DNA of 64,000 nucleotides from Sulfuritalea sp. (lineage in GTDB: Bacteria > Pseudomonadota > Gammaproteobacteria > Burkholderiales > Rhodocyclaceae): the NCBI GenBank assembly GCA_022842325.1, contig JALHPU010000002.1, positions 186,001 to 250,000 on the forward strand, read 5' to 3'. The position numbers and the translations under genes were made by a program. Within the stretch, counting starts at the first letter, position 1. Each line of letters opens with the position of its first letter. Below are positions 50,701 through 59,298 of the stretch, in pieces. The notes under the pieces were generated by a model. That model made no database searches. It saw nothing but the letters and a program-made list of their open reading frames with translations, and had not been told where the DNA came from.

Positions 50701-53080
50701 CGACTCCCGTCGAGCCCGTCCAGGTCATTTGATTGGCGTTGGCGTCGCCGGTCAGTTGATAGAGGGCATTGCCGTCCGCGTCATAGCGCTGTGCGGAGAT
50801 ATCGTTGTCCCCGCCGGCGAACCAGGTTCCGGTAACGACATAGCCGCCGCCAGGCAGCGCCGCAATCGCCTCGCTGGGTTTGGTGAGCAAGGTTTCGCCA
50901 CCTACGGGATTGCCACCTGCGTCATAGCGCTGCGCAAATGTGCCTACCCCAAAGGACGACCAGGTGACCAGAAAGCCGCCATCGGCCAATCCTGCAATCG
51001 TCGGGGAATCCTGGGTGCCCGTGGTAGTGGTATTGACCTGCGTTTCGACGCCCACGGCGTTGCCGCTCAGGTCATAACGCTGGGCATAGATGCCCCATTG
51101 GCTTCCATCCTGGCCGAATGACTGCCACGCAACTACATAACCGCCATCGTTCAGTGCCGATATTGCAGGGTTCAACTGATCAGGCACTGTGGCGGTATTG
51201 ATGCGCGTCTCGTTTCCCACCGCGTTGCCGCTCGCATCATAGCGTCGGGCGTAGATGCCGCTACCGTCGCTGTGGTCCTGATAAAGCGACCGCCAGGTGA
51301 CCACGTAGCCACCGCCTGCCAATCCCGCAATGGCCGGACTGACTTGGCTTCCACCAGCAAAGATATCGACCTGCGTCTCGCCACCCAGGGGACTGCCGTT
51401 CAAGTCATAGCGCTGAGCGAAGATTCCGCTCTGGTTGTACGATTCCCAGGCAACGACATAGCCGCCGTTATCCAGGGCCGCAATAGCGGGAGATCTTTGG
51501 CTGCTTGCCGCATAGGTACTTATCTGCGTCTCGCCACCTACGGTGTTCCCATTCGTGTCATAGCGTTGGGCGTAGATGCCAGATTCGTAGCCATCCTGAT
51601 AAAGCGACTGCCACGTGATCACATAATCGCCATCCGCAAGTGTAGCGATCGCAGGCGCTTCCTGATAACTAGGCGTATAAGTATTGACCCGCGTTTCGCC
51701 ACCGATGCCGTTGCCGATTGCGTCGTATCGCTGGGCGTAGATGTCGGACGAATCGTTTCCCTGATTGCTCGACATCCACGTTATTACGTAGCCGCCATCC
51801 GCCGTCAGGGCGATCGCGGGCCTCGTCTGGTCACTTGACCTGAATGTGTTGACCGTCGTTTCGTCGTAACTGCGCAGACCCACTGTTCCATCGATGAAGC
51901 TCGCCTGCTCGACCCGAACGAGCGTGTCCGTGCCATCGTCGCCATTGCCCGGATCAATGTCGGTAATCGTGACCTGATTGCTCGCGTTGACGCCGAAACC
52001 GTAACCTGACATCGAACCAAGGTAGTTCGCAATGTCGGCGTCGACTCCTCCGTCGAGGGTGTCGTTGCCCGCTCCGCCCTCCAGGGTGTCGTTGCCGATA
52101 TCGCCGTCAAGCCGGTTTCCGGTGGCGTTGCCGGTCAGCCTGTCGTTTCCATCCGAGCCCACTGCATTTTCGATGGTGACGTCATAGGCAATGGCAACCG
52201 TCGTGGTGCCGATGCTGGAATAGTGTCCTTCGCGCAGATCGATCGCGGCATCGGCATGGGGGAGAAAGTTAGGAAGCGTGACATTGAGCGTGTCGCTGCC
52301 ACCGGCATCCCAGATCGTACTCAGTGTGTCCGCAGACGAGGTCACCGGCAGCAAGTAGTAGGTGTCATCACCGGTGTGGTAGCTAGTGTTGGCGCCGTAG
52401 ATATGCTGGATCGTCAGGATGTCGAGTAGCATCGGCGTTGCGGCATTGCCGGAATCAGGGTGGAGGCCAAGCGGGTTGCCCATGGCATCCGTATAGCTCA
52501 TCACCGTGTAGAGGTTCGAATCGAGGTTGTGTATGCCCAAACTGGTGAAGGTGGGCCGGCCGTCAGGTCCGTTCTCCGTATGCTTGAGGCCCAGCGCATG
52601 CCCGATCTCGTGCAGCATGATCGTGAGGCCAACGTCACCCGGATAGAGATAGCTGAACCCGTTGTAGTAGTTGTCCAGCGCTACATCGCCTTCCGGTTGG
52701 GGATAGCCGGCACGTGAAATTATGCTATCGACGTAGGAGGGGCTTGGCGGGAGTCCGAGGGCGACCAGACCCGGCATCTGGGTTTGCATTTCATTGCCGG
52801 TCAGGAGGAAGGCAAGATCGGCGGGACTCTGGTCATACACGCCGCCGCTGCCGCTTTCGACGAAGGCCAGGTTGGCGACGTTCGACCATTCAGTCAGCGC
52901 GCGTCTCGCCGCGTCCGAGAATGTCGTGGTCCAGGCGCCGCCGTTGGGGTTGTCGTTAAGGCTCAGCGAATAGCTCAGGACATGTGCGTCACCATCGAAT
53001 TGCCACGCGGCGCCCCAGGTGAGGCCGTCGATCAGAGGGTTTCCGGTGAGTGCAACCAGATTGTCGGCAGCTGTGGTCAT
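47777..53080 (-). CDS. Giant repeat protein with serralysin-type zinc protease domain, RTX and delta-60 repeats
   Basis: A 1767-residue protein. Order: M10 metalloprotease domain (~1-240) with zinc motif HEIGHALGLKH at 157-167 and Met-turn YTVMSYTD at 191-198; RTX Ca-binding repeats GNDTLEGGAGNDTLDGG (~315-350); seven ~60-residue AQRYDxxGN...GGET repeats (~400-800); a second RTX block; seven delta-60 units with QPDGKIVVAG (~980-1400); a cadherin-like stretch; a third RTX block (~1590); an FG-GAP-like DFDGNGKNDLLLHKPDG pair; tail with VPPPPT repeats ending GWWY. No N-terminal signal peptide is seen, fitting type I secretion, but no secretion genes are nearby. Lower GC than its surroundings. 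Likely a secreted or surface-attached protease/adhesin. Confidence 0.88.
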   Translation of the reverse strand: MTTAADNLVALTGNPLIDGLTWGAAWQFDGDAHVLSYSLSLNDNPNGGAWTTTFSDAARRALTEWSNVANLAFVESGSGGVYDQSPADLAFLLTGNEMQTQMPGLVALGLPPSPSYVDSIISRAGYPQPEGDVALDNYYNGFSYLYPGDVGLTIMLHEIGHALGLKHTENGPDGRPTFTSLGIHNLDSNLYTVMSYTDAMGNPLGLHPDSGNAATPMLLDILTIQHIYGANTSYHTGDDTYYLLPVTSSADTLSTIWDAGGSDTLNVTLPNFLPHADAAIDLREGHYSSIGTTTVAIAYDVTIENAVGSDGNDRLTGNATGNRLDGDIGNDTLEGGAGNDTLDGGVDADIANYLGSMSGYGFGVNASNQVTITDIDPGNGDDGTDTLVRVEQASFIDGTVGLRSYDETTVNTFRSSDQTRPAIALTADGGYVITWMSSNQGNDSSDIYAQRYDAIGNGIGGETRVNTYTPSYQEAPAIATLADGDYVITWQSLYQDGYESGIYAQRYDTNGNTVGGETQISTYAASSQRSPAIAALDNGGYVVAWESYNQSGIFAQRYDLNGSPLGGETQVDIFAGGSQVSPAIAGLAGGGYVVTWRSLYQDHSDGSGIYARRYDASGNAVGNETRINTATVPDQLNPAISALNDGGYVVAWQSFGQDGSQWGIYAQRYDLSGNAVGVETQVNTTTTGTQDSPTIAGLADGGFLVTWSSFGVGTFAQRYDAGGNPVGGETLLTKPSEAIAALPGGGYVVTGTWFAGGDNDISAQRYDADGNALYQLTGDANANQMTWTGSTGVVFDGAAGNDTLTGGSGADVLNGGLGADYAAGGDGNDFIIGGTSSDTLNGGTGSDTLTGGTETDLFVIDNLANVDTIADFSPVDDTLLLTGSDFTIFLVPAATVPPPAAPIPGNPLDADGLILYDHNTGALYFDADGGGAIAAVQFATLSGAPAITLANLQLDLSIAPANNRPVMTTSVATVVTDLQNGDYASDMVLLPDGGIMVAATIGQDFALLRYTTDGTLDSTFGGGDGSVVVDPGGSYDWANGLAIQADGKIVVAGSSERFGNSDFAVMRFNAGGTLDTSFDGDGKLLTAVGTGSDIAKSVAIQPDGKIVVGGYAFGTDASGVTSGFALVRYNADGSLDTTFDSDGQMISPPQIGKFAGQSVVVQPDGKILVAGSNTTADGSDFALARYTANGTLDATFDGDGIATTDGGWIYDSAMDIALQPDGKILVAGNLNSGSTTTIAILQYNADGSLDTSFDGDGKMIPSGNGSWASDIALQPDGKALVAGTILSQFGVLRVNSNGELDTTFDIDGARSVALAGGSSNGTSVALQSDGKIVVFGTDAIAGTTDLVLVRLNADGSLDGSFGIPHFAMEGAAVRLDPLASITDVELSAADNYAGASLVLARHGGAVDQDVFGFQGISPLFSVTGDQLRAESLLGPAFGTFSSANGTLTIHFTSAETAATSTLVNDVLRHIAYSNTSKAAPASVQIDWAFSDGNTMGFQGSGGALSAAGSTTVRITNHTQSGGVSDDTLIGTAYSDTLFGLAGNDTLTGGTGNDTLEGGTGFDIAHYSGNRGDYTIAQSAWYHYTITDNNSADGDDGVDAVFGVEQLQFADSMESLQTSASWHGFKHKPITPVWAGTDWQVLDSQRDFDGNGKNDLLLHKPDGSVALWLMDGAERIAGAIFEPIPGRTLIDATTDYNGDGKTDLGWREVDGSNSYWLTGSGWGTSVAVPSVTPPVIALPTEPPTVPPPPTVPPPPTVPTPPPPDGWWY

Positions 53081-53170
53081 ATGGATCCATATCCCTTGTA
53101 CTTCGCATGGTTATTCTACCCATATGCCGTCGGGTTTGGCCATGCACCAGCGTAGTCATGGAAGTAGCGT

Positions 53171-53259
53171 TGCAGGGCCGACTTCAATCGGCCAGGGGTG
53201 GATGGTTTTGTAGGGCCGACTTCAGTCGGCCAGGGGTGGATGGCGGACTGAAGTCCGCC
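53171..53259. repeat. Two 38-bp palindromic repeat units plus terminal palindrome
   Basis: Two 38-bp units (53171-53208, 53209-53246), each with the core palindrome GGCCGACTTCAGTCGGCC (one C/T-type change in the first), run into GGCGGACTGAAGTCCGCC, which ends exactly at the stop codon of the cyclo-ligase gene. The same family forms a five-unit array at 59.6 kb. It lies upstream of the giant protease gene on the minus strand. Confidence 0.9.
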
Positions 53260-53886
53260 TTACAGCCCGCTCGATTCGCCGGGTTCGCCGCTGAACCGCA
53301 ACACCCCGGCTTCGGTGACGATCGCGTCGAGCCGGATGTCGTGCGCCTGGGGCCGGATGTCGGGCACGCGGCCGAGTTCGAAACCGACCCCGATCGCCCT
53401 TGGCCGCGGAACCATCGCCGCCAGGGTGCGGTCGAAATAGCCACCGCCGTAGCCGAGGCGGAAGCCTTGCGCGTCGAAGGCCAGCAGCGGCAACAGCACG
53501 ATATTGGGGATAACGCTTACACCCGCGCGCGGGATGGGGATGCCGTGGCGGTCCCGGTCCATGGCGCAGGATGGGGTCCAGCGGCGAAATGTCATCGGCG
53601 CAGCGGCGACCACGACGACCGGCATCGCGGCCTGCCAGCCGCGCTCGAGCAGGAGGGATGCCAGTGGCCGCACATCGAATTCGCCGCGCACCGGCGCGCA
53701 GAAGGCCAGGGTTTGCGGCGGTAGCGGCAGCAACAGTGCTGCCAGGTACGCTTCGACCCGTGCCGCCAGCGCCGCGTGGGCCGGCGGGTCGAGCGCCATG
53801 CGCGCCGCCAGCTTCTCGCGGCGCAGCGCAGCGCGAAAAACCCGGGCTTCGGTGCTGTGTTCGGCGGACGGCGGCTGGGGCTGCAT
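53260..53886 (-). CDS. 5-formyltetrahydrofolate cyclo-ligase
   Basis: ATP-dependent enzyme (MTHFS, YgfA family) returning 5-formyl-THF to the active folate pool. 208 residues. The N-terminal RVFRAALRREKLAARMAL helix, the folate/ATP segment IPNIVLLPLLAFDAQGFRLGYGGGYFDRTLA near residue 125-155, and the C-terminal DIRLDAIVTEAGVLRF are diagnostic. Its 3' end abuts a palindromic repeat. It is divergent from the lytic transglycosylase gene with 42 bp between; no 6S RNA-like sequence could fit there. Confidence 0.93.
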   Translation of the reverse strand: MQPQPPSAEHSTEARVFRAALRREKLAARMALDPPAHAALAARVEAYLAALLLPLPPQTLAFCAPVRGEFDVRPLASLLLERGWQAAMPVVVVAAAPMTFRRWTPSCAMDRDRHGIPIPRAGVSVIPNIVLLPLLAFDAQGFRLGYGGGYFDRTLAAMVPRPRAIGVGFELGRVPDIRPQAHDIRLDAIVTEAGVLRFSGEPGESSGL

Positions 53887-53928
53887 GTGCTAACGTTAGA
53901 GTGGAATGAATGAAGACAGAAGCATTGA

Positions 53929-55881
53929 ATGAACTATAAACGCAAACCCGCCCGCTCTCTGCCCCGCATCGCCCTGGCGCTTTTTCCGCTGCTGGTCGTT
54001 GCGGTGACGACGCCGGTGCTTGCCGATCGCGGCGACGCGGCCTTTCTGTTGGCACGCGAGGCTTTCCGCAACGGCGAGCGGGTGCGCCTTGGGCGTCAGC
54101 TGGAGGCTCTGCAGGGCCATCCGCTACAGCCCTGGGCCGAGTACTGGTCATTGCGCCAGCGCCTTGACGACGGCGACGCCAGCGGTGTGCCGGATTACCT
54201 GAACCGCCACGCCGGCGCCTATCTGGCCGAAAAACTGCGCAGCGACTGGTTGCGCGTGCTGGGCAAGGCCGGCGAGTGGGAAAACTTCCGCCGCGAACTG
54301 CCGCTGCTGGCCCTGCCCGATGCCGAAGTGAACTGCTATGCGGCACAGGCCGCGGGCACGGCGGAAACGGCGCGCCCGCTGTGGAACGGCGGCCACGATT
54401 TGCCGCAGGCCTGCGAAGTTCTGGTCGATCGTCTGGTCAGTGCCGGCGAACTGAAGGTCGAGGAAGTCTGGCAGCGCGTGCGCCGGTTGTTCGAGGCCAA
54501 GCGGGTCGGCGCAGCGCGCAGCGCGGCGGCCTATCTGCCGGCCAGCGAAGGCTTCGACGGACGCGGCCTGGAAAGCATCGCACAATTGCCGGCGCGCCAT
54601 CTGGAAAAGCTGCCGGCCGGCTTTGCCGCCCGGCGCGGCGGTCGCGAAGTGGCGCTGTTCGCGGTGCAGCGCCTGGCGCGCAGCGATCCGCTGGACGCGG
54701 CGAAGCGTTTTGCTCGCATCGAATCCCGCTTCACCGACGAAGAACGCGCCTACGCCTGGGGCCAGCTGGCCTGGCAGGCGGCGCAGCGCCACCTGCCCGA
54801 GGCTCTGGCCTGGTACGAGAAAGCCGCCGGCAGCGCGCTGTCCGAGGAGCAGGCGGCCTGGCAGGCGCGCGCCGCCCTGCGCGCGCACGACTGGGTCGCC
54901 GTGCGCAAGGCGATCGCCGCCATGCCGCCGGCACTGTCGGCGCAGCCCGACTGGATCTACTGGCAGGGCCGCGCCCTGGCCGTCGCCGGGCGTACCGACG
55001 AGGCGCGCGGACATTTCCTGAGAATCAGCGGGCGGCCGAACTTCTACGGCAATCTCGCCGACGAGGAGCTGGGTCGCGTCGTCGAAGTGCCGCCGCCGGC
55101 GTCGGCGCCGAGCACCGAGGAGCTGGCGCTGGCCGCGGCCAATCCGGGCTTCCAGCGTGCGCTGGCGCTGATGCGCCTCGACATGCGCATCGAGGGCGTG
55201 CGCGAATGGGTCTGGTCGCTGCGCGGCATGGACGACCGGAGCCTGCTGGCGGCCGCCGAATTCGCCAAGCGCAATGAAATCTGGGATCGCGCCATCAACA
55301 CCGCGGACCGCACGCTGGCGCAGCACAACTACAGCCTGCGCTACCTCGCGCCCTTCAGTGCACAGGTGCTGCCCAAGGCCGACCAGCTGGCGCTCAACAA
55401 CGGCTGGGTATATGGCCTGATGCGCCAGGAATCGCGCTTCGTGATGAACGCCAAATCCTCGGTCGGCGCCAAGGGCCTGATGCAGCTGATGCCGGCCACC
55501 GCCAAGTGGGTGGCGCAGAAGATCAAGCTGAGCGATTTCCATCCGGCGCGGGTCACCGAAATGGATACCAATGTCACGCTCGGCACCCACTACATGAAGA
55601 TGGTGTTGAACTCGCTCGACAATCATCCGGTGCTGGCTTCCGCCGCCTACAACGCCGGCCCCGGCCGCGCCCGCAAGTGGCGCGCGGAGCGGCCACTGGA
55701 AGGCGCCATCTACGCCGAGACCATTCCGTTTTCCGAAACGCGCGATTACGTGAAAAAGGTCATGAGCAACGCCGTGTATTACAACACCCTGTTCGAAGGC
55801 AAGCCCCAGTCGCTGAAAGCCACGCTGGGCGTGATCGGCGCGCGCGGGCAGGGCGAGACCGGCGTGGAGCAGTTGCCGTGA
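53929..55881 (+). CDS. Soluble lytic murein transglycosylase (Slt family)
   Basis: Cleaves peptidoglycan glycan strands to form 1,6-anhydromuramyl ends. 650 residues, the usual Slt70 size. A signal peptide ends near PVLADRGD. Residues about 30-470 form the alpha-superhelical U domain; the catalytic domain at about 480-640 has GLMRQESRFVMNAKSSVGAKGLMQLMPATAKWVA (split here: catalytic Glu in RQESRF, then GLMQLMP) and the NVTLGTHYM and SAAYNAGPGRARKW motifs. All key residues are in place. Confidence 0.95.
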   Translation: MNYKRKPARSLPRIALALFPLLVVAVTTPVLADRGDAAFLLAREAFRNGERVRLGRQLEALQGHPLQPWAEYWSLRQRLDDGDASGVPDYLNRHAGAYLAEKLRSDWLRVLGKAGEWENFRRELPLLALPDAEVNCYAAQAAGTAETARPLWNGGHDLPQACEVLVDRLVSAGELKVEEVWQRVRRLFEAKRVGAARSAAAYLPASEGFDGRGLESIAQLPARHLEKLPAGFAARRGGREVALFAVQRLARSDPLDAAKRFARIESRFTDEERAYAWGQLAWQAAQRHLPEALAWYEKAAGSALSEEQAAWQARAALRAHDWVAVRKAIAAMPPALSAQPDWIYWQGRALAVAGRTDEARGHFLRISGRPNFYGNLADEELGRVVEVPPPASAPSTEELALAAANPGFQRALALMRLDMRIEGVREWVWSLRGMDDRSLLAAAEFAKRNEIWDRAINTADRTLAQHNYSLRYLAPFSAQVLPKADQLALNNGWVYGLMRQESRFVMNAKSSVGAKGLMQLMPATAKWVAQKIKLSDFHPARVTEMDTNVTLGTHYMKMVLNSLDNHPVLASAAYNAGPGRARKWRAERPLEGAIYAETIPFSETRDYVKKVMSNAVYYNTLFEGKPQSLKATLGVIGARGQGETGVEQLP

Positions 55882-55929
55882 GCGCCGTCCGCCGGGCCGC
55901 CCCAAGGTCGGCGCAGCCAGCCACATGGA

Positions 55930-56038
55930 GCGAGCGCAGCTCGCGAACGAACGTCACCCCCGCCCGAGGGGGCGAGCGCGGGGTTTCGCGGAGCACCGCT
56001 CCGCGCCGCACGAGCCGGCCGGCTGTGCAAAGCCGGCC
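55930..56038. repeat. Cluster of four strong stem-loops between slt and epimerase genes
   Basis: Four perfect short palindromes follow each other: GCGAGC/GCTCGC (55930-55944), CCCCC/GGGGG (55957-55972), GCGGAGC/GCTCCGC (55988-56004) and GGCCGGCT/AGCCGGCC (56017-56038). They fill the 187-bp gap after the transglycosylase gene. None has a T-run, so a mosaic interspersed repeat is likelier than a simple terminator. No coding sequence is evident. Confidence 0.6.
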
Positions 56039-56068
56039 GTGGAACGGGGACGGGGGGTGGGTACTTCT

Positions 56069-56977
56069 ATGAACATTCTGGTGATAGGCGGCACGGGTTT
56101 TCTGGGTTCGGCCATCGTGCGCGAACTGGCGCGCCGTCCCGCCAGCGCCGACTTTCAATTCACGCTGCCGACGCGGCGGCGCGATCACGCCAAGCACCTG
56201 CTGGTGCTGCCCACCGCCGATGTGGTCGATGCCGACGTGCATGATCCGGCGACGTTGGCGCGGCTGATGCAGGGGCAGGACGCGGTGATCAGCCTGGTCG
56301 GCATCCTCAAGGGTGGCGAGGGCGAGCCGTATGGAAAAGGTTTCGCCCGCGCCCATGTCGAACTGCCGCAGAAGATCGCCGCGGCGGCCAAAGCGGCCGG
56401 CGTGCGGCGGGTGCTGCACGTCTCGGCGCTCAAGGCGGCGGCCGATGCGCCGTCCGGCTACCTGCGCTCCAAGGCCGCCGGCGAGGCGGTGCTGCAGGCG
56501 GCCGGGCTGGACCTGACGATTTTCCGGCCCTCGGTGATCTTCGGCCCGGGCGATGCCTTCCTGACGCTGTTTGCACGCATGGCCAGGATCGCGCCGTTCT
56601 TTCCGCTGGCCGGTGCCGACGCGCGCTTCCAGCCGGTGTGGATCGAAGATGTCGCCGCCGCCGTGGCCGACAGCCTGCATCATGCCGAAAGCATCGGCGC
56701 CAGCTATGACCTGTGCGGGCCGACGCAATACAGCCTGCGCGAACTGGTCGACTATGCCGCGGCAGTCGCCGGCCATCCGCGTTTCGTGATCGGCCTGCCG
56801 GAGCCTATCGCCTGGCTGCAGGCCTGGGCCATGGAATTCATCCCCAACGGCCCGATGACGCGCGACAACATCCGCTCCATGCGCGTGCCCAGCGTCTGCG
56901 ACAGCGGCTGCGCGCTGCCCTTCGGGCGCAGCGCGACGGCGCTGGAAATCGTGGCGCCGACTTATTTGCGTCGCTGA
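56069..56977 (+). CDS. NAD(P)-binding epimerase-like protein (complex I NDUFA9-type SDR)
   Basis: A 302-residue atypical short-chain dehydrogenase. The N-terminal Rossmann motif is VIGGTGFLGSAIVREL; INSLVGIL-like ISLVGILKGGEG, SALKAAADAPSGYLRSKAAGEAVL and IFRPSVIFGPGDAFLTLFARM are typical of the NDUFA9-like group (NAD-dependent epimerase/dehydratase). Bacterial members are of unclear role; quinone- or sugar-related activity has been guessed. The ATG at 56069 starts at the fold's first strand; longer upstream frame runs through the palindrome cluster and is rejected. The CCA-adding enzyme gene begins 12 bases after it. Confidence 0.88.
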   Translation: MNILVIGGTGFLGSAIVRELARRPASADFQFTLPTRRRDHAKHLLVLPTADVVDADVHDPATLARLMQGQDAVISLVGILKGGEGEPYGKGFARAHVELPQKIAAAAKAAGVRRVLHVSALKAAADAPSGYLRSKAAGEAVLQAAGLDLTIFRPSVIFGPGDAFLTLFARMARIAPFFPLAGADARFQPVWIEDVAAAVADSLHHAESIGASYDLCGPTQYSLRELVDYAAAVAGHPRFVIGLPEPIAWLQAWAMEFIPNGPMTRDNIRSMRVPSVCDSGCALPFGRSATALEIVAPTYLRR

Positions 56978-56989
56978 CCCCGGGCGCCA

Positions 56990-58225
56990 ATGGAAATCTA
57001 CGTCGTTGGCGGCGCGGTGCGCGACGAACTGCTCGGCTTGGCGGTCAAGGATCGCGACTGGGTGGTGGTGGGCGCCACGCCGCAGCACATGCTGGACCGG
57101 GGTTACCTGCAGGTCGGGCAGGATTTCCCGGTGTTCCTGCATCCGCAGACCCACGAGGAATATGCGCTGGCGCGCATCGAACGCAAGACCGCGCCGGGCT
57201 ATACCGGCTTCGCCTTCCATGCCGCGCCAGGCGTCACGCTGGAACAGGACCTGATGCGCCGCGACCTGACCGTCAATGCCATGGCGCGCGACGCGGCCGG
57301 CACACTGATCGATCCCCACGGCGGGCGCGCCGATCTCGAGGCGCGCGTGCTGCGCCATGTCGCGCCGGCCTTTGCCGAGGATCCGGTGCGCATCCTGCGC
57401 GTGGCGCGCTTCGCCGCGCGCTTCGCGGAATTTTCGGTCGCGCCGGAAACCCTGGAACTGATGCGCAGCATGGTCGCCGCCGGCGAAGTCGATGCGCTGG
57501 TGGCGGAACGGGTCTGGCAGGAACTGGCGCGCGGCCTCATGGAAGATCGCCCGGCACGCATGTTCGAAACCCTGCGCGAATGCGGCGCGCTGGCGCGCCT
57601 GCTGCCCGAACTCGATGCCCTGTGGGGCGTGCCGCAGCGCGCCGATTACCACCCCGAAGTCGATACCGGCGTGCATGTGATGATGGTGATCGACATGGCG
57701 GCGCGCCTCGGCGCACCGCTGCCGGCGCGCTTTGCCGCCCTGACGCACGACCTCGGCAAGGGCCTTACGCCGGCCGACATCCTGCCGCGCCACCACGGCC
57801 ATGAAGCCAGGAGCGTGACCCTGCTCGAGGCTGTCTGCGAACGCCTGCGAGTGCCCACCGACTGCCGCGACGTCGGCCGCCTGGCGGCGCGCTATCACGG
57901 CGACATGCACCGCGTCGCCGAGCTGCGCCCGGAAACCCGGCTCACGGTACTCGAACGCTGCGATGCGCTGCGCCGGCCGGAACGCTTCGAACAGATCCTG
58001 CTGGCCTGCGAGGCCGACTACCGCGGCCGCCTGGGCTGGGAAGAACGCGACTACGTGCAGGCCGAAACGTGGCGCGCCGCGCTGGCGGCAATACGCGGGG
58101 TCGACGCCGGTGCGATTGCGCGCGAGACGGTAGCGGTGGGAAAGGACGGGGCCGCTGAAATTCCCCGCCGCATCGCGGCGGCGCGCGTCGAGGCCTTGCG
58201 CGCACTCAAAGCAGCCAGCCGATAA
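56990..58225 (+). CDS. cca: CCA-adding tRNA nucleotidyltransferase
   Basis: Builds or repairs the 3' CCA end of tRNAs without a template. 411 residues. Class II head domain: [25 protein letters not shown] with the catalytic pair in [33 protein letters not shown], and [17 protein letters not shown]. The C-terminal half carries an HD domain ([22 protein letters not shown]), giving the multifunctional Cca with phosphohydrolase activity as in E. coli. Its last 20 bp overlap the convergent small membrane protein gene. Confidence 0.96.
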   Translation: MEIYVVGGAVRDELLGLAVKDRDWVVVGATPQHMLDRGYLQVGQDFPVFLHPQTHEEYALARIERKTAPGYTGFAFHAAPGVTLEQDLMRRDLTVNAMARDAAGTLIDPHGGRADLEARVLRHVAPAFAEDPVRILRVARFAARFAEFSVAPETLELMRSMVAAGEVDALVAERVWQELARGLMEDRPARMFETLRECGALARLLPELDALWGVPQRADYHPEVDTGVHVMMVIDMAARLGAPLPARFAALTHDLGKGLTPADILPRHHGHEARSVTLLEAVCERLRVPTDCRDVGRLAARYHGDMHRVAELRPETRLTVLERCDALRRPERFEQILLACEADYRGRLGWEERDYVQAETWRAALAAIRGVDAGAIARETVAVGKDGAAEIPRRIAAARVEALRALKAASR

Positions 58226-58394
58226 GCGCGGCGACCAGCGAGAAAACGATCACCGAAGCGAAGGGGAAGGCATACTCCCTGCCGCGCAGCCGGAAGCGCA
58301 GATCGCCAGGCAGGCGCCCCGGTTTCGGCAGGCGGGGTTGCAGCAGGCCGATGACCATAACCGTGGCCACCATGACGATCAGCCATTTCAGCAT
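58206..58394 (-). CDS. DUF2905 small membrane protein
   Basis: A 62-residue protein with two hydrophobic segments ([17 protein letters not shown] and [18 protein letters not shown]) joined by a basic loop with [24 protein letters not shown]. The RLPGDI/L and YAFPF-like patterns are typical of DUF2905; function unknown. ATG at 58394 begins the conserved part; upstream in-frame codons are not used. The 3' end overlaps cca by 20 bp on the other strand. Confidence 0.9.
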   Translation of the reverse strand: MLKWLIVMVATVMVIGLLQPRLPKPGRLPGDLRFRLRGREYAFPFASVIVFSLVAALIGWLL

Positions 58395-58447
58395 GAGGGG
58401 CGCAGGGTAGAATCGGGGAAAACAACATATTAACGGAGCCGCGCCCG

Positions 58448-58501
58448 ATGACGCCCGAAACACGGCTGTTGCCTGACGGTTCCTTCTGCCCTCGACGATG
58501 A
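58448..58501 (+). other. Possible 17-residue leader ORF before the hydrolase
   Basis: ATG at 58448, preceded by ACGGAGCCG, opens MTPETRLLPDGSFCPRR and stops at a TGA overlapping the ATG of the hydrolase gene (ATGA). The layout suggests translational coupling or a leader peptide. It is too short to judge by composition. Confidence 0.3.
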
Positions 58502-59298
58502 GTTCTTCCCGTTCCGACGCCTGTGAAGTATTGACGCGCCTGCCCGCCGGCAGCGCGCGTCCGACGCCGCTGCTGTTCATTCACGGCGCCTATACCGCCG
58601 CCTGGTGCTGGGAAGAGCATTTCCTGCCCTTCTTCGCCGAGGCCGGTTACGCCGCCCACGCCCTGAGTCTGTCCGGCCATGGCCGCTCGCCGGGGCGCTC
58701 GCACCTCGACAGCTTTTCCATCGCCGACTATGTCAGGGATGTCGCCAACACGGTCGCCGCCCTGCCGGCGCCGCCGGTGCTGGTCGGGCATTCGATGGGC
58801 GGCTTCGTGGTGCAGAAGTATCTCGAGGATCATGAGGCCCCGGGCGCCGTGCTGATGTGCGCGGTGCCGCCGCAAGGGCTGATGTCGGCCGCGCTGGGCA
58901 TGATGTTTTCCAAGCCGGGCATGATGCAGGACCTCAACAGCCTGCTCAGCGGCGGCAAGGCCTCGCTGGAAACCCTGCGCGAGGCACTGTTCGCCCAGCC
59001 GGTGTCGCTCGACGACCTGAAACGCTATTACAAGGGCTCGCAATCCGAATCGCATCGCGCGATCTGGGACATGTCGCTGTTCGGCATGCCGCGCGCCAGC
59101 CGCGTCAAGCGCACCCCGTTGCTGGTGCAGGGTGCGGAGTTCGACCATCTGATTCCTGCTTCGCTGGTGGAAATGACGGCGCGCACCTATGATGTGGACG
59201 CCAACATTTTTCCCGGCATGGGCCACGGCCTGATGCTGGAACGCGACTGGAAGAAACCCGCGCAGCAGATTCTCGACTGGCTGGAGGAACTCGAATGA
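58498..59298 (+). CDS. Alpha/beta hydrolase
   Basis: A 266-residue serine hydrolase fold. The oxyanion region is LLFIHGAYTAAWCWEEHFLPFF, the nucleophile elbow GHSMGGFV has Ser near residue 100, the acid is probably in VQGAEFDHLIP, and the catalytic His in FPGMGHGLMLE. Substrates range over esters and lactones; the sequence does not decide. It starts in an ATGA overlap with a possible leader ORF and overlaps the DUF1840 gene by four bases, so the two are co-translated. Confidence 0.92.
   Translation: MSSSRSDACEVLTRLPAGSARPTPLLFIHGAYTAAWCWEEHFLPFFAEAGYAAHALSLSGHGRSPGRSHLDSFSIADYVRDVANTVAALPAPPVLVGHSMGGFVVQKYLEDHEAPGAVLMCAVPPQGLMSAALGMMFSKPGMMQDLNSLLSGGKASLETLREALFAQPVSLDDLKRYYKGSQSESHRAIWDMSLFGMPRASRVKRTPLLVQGAEFDHLIPASLVEMTARTYDVDANIFPGMGHGLMLERDWKKPAQQILDWLEELE

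Noticed and set aside
49259-51121. 620-codon plus-strand frame inside the giant repeat protein gene
   Set aside because: Its apparent repeats mirror the delta-60 and AQRYD repeats of the true gene on the other strand.
53887-53928. 6S RNA beside the 5-formyl-THF cyclo-ligase gene
   Set aside because: The gap to the divergent transglycosylase gene is only 42 bp, far too short.
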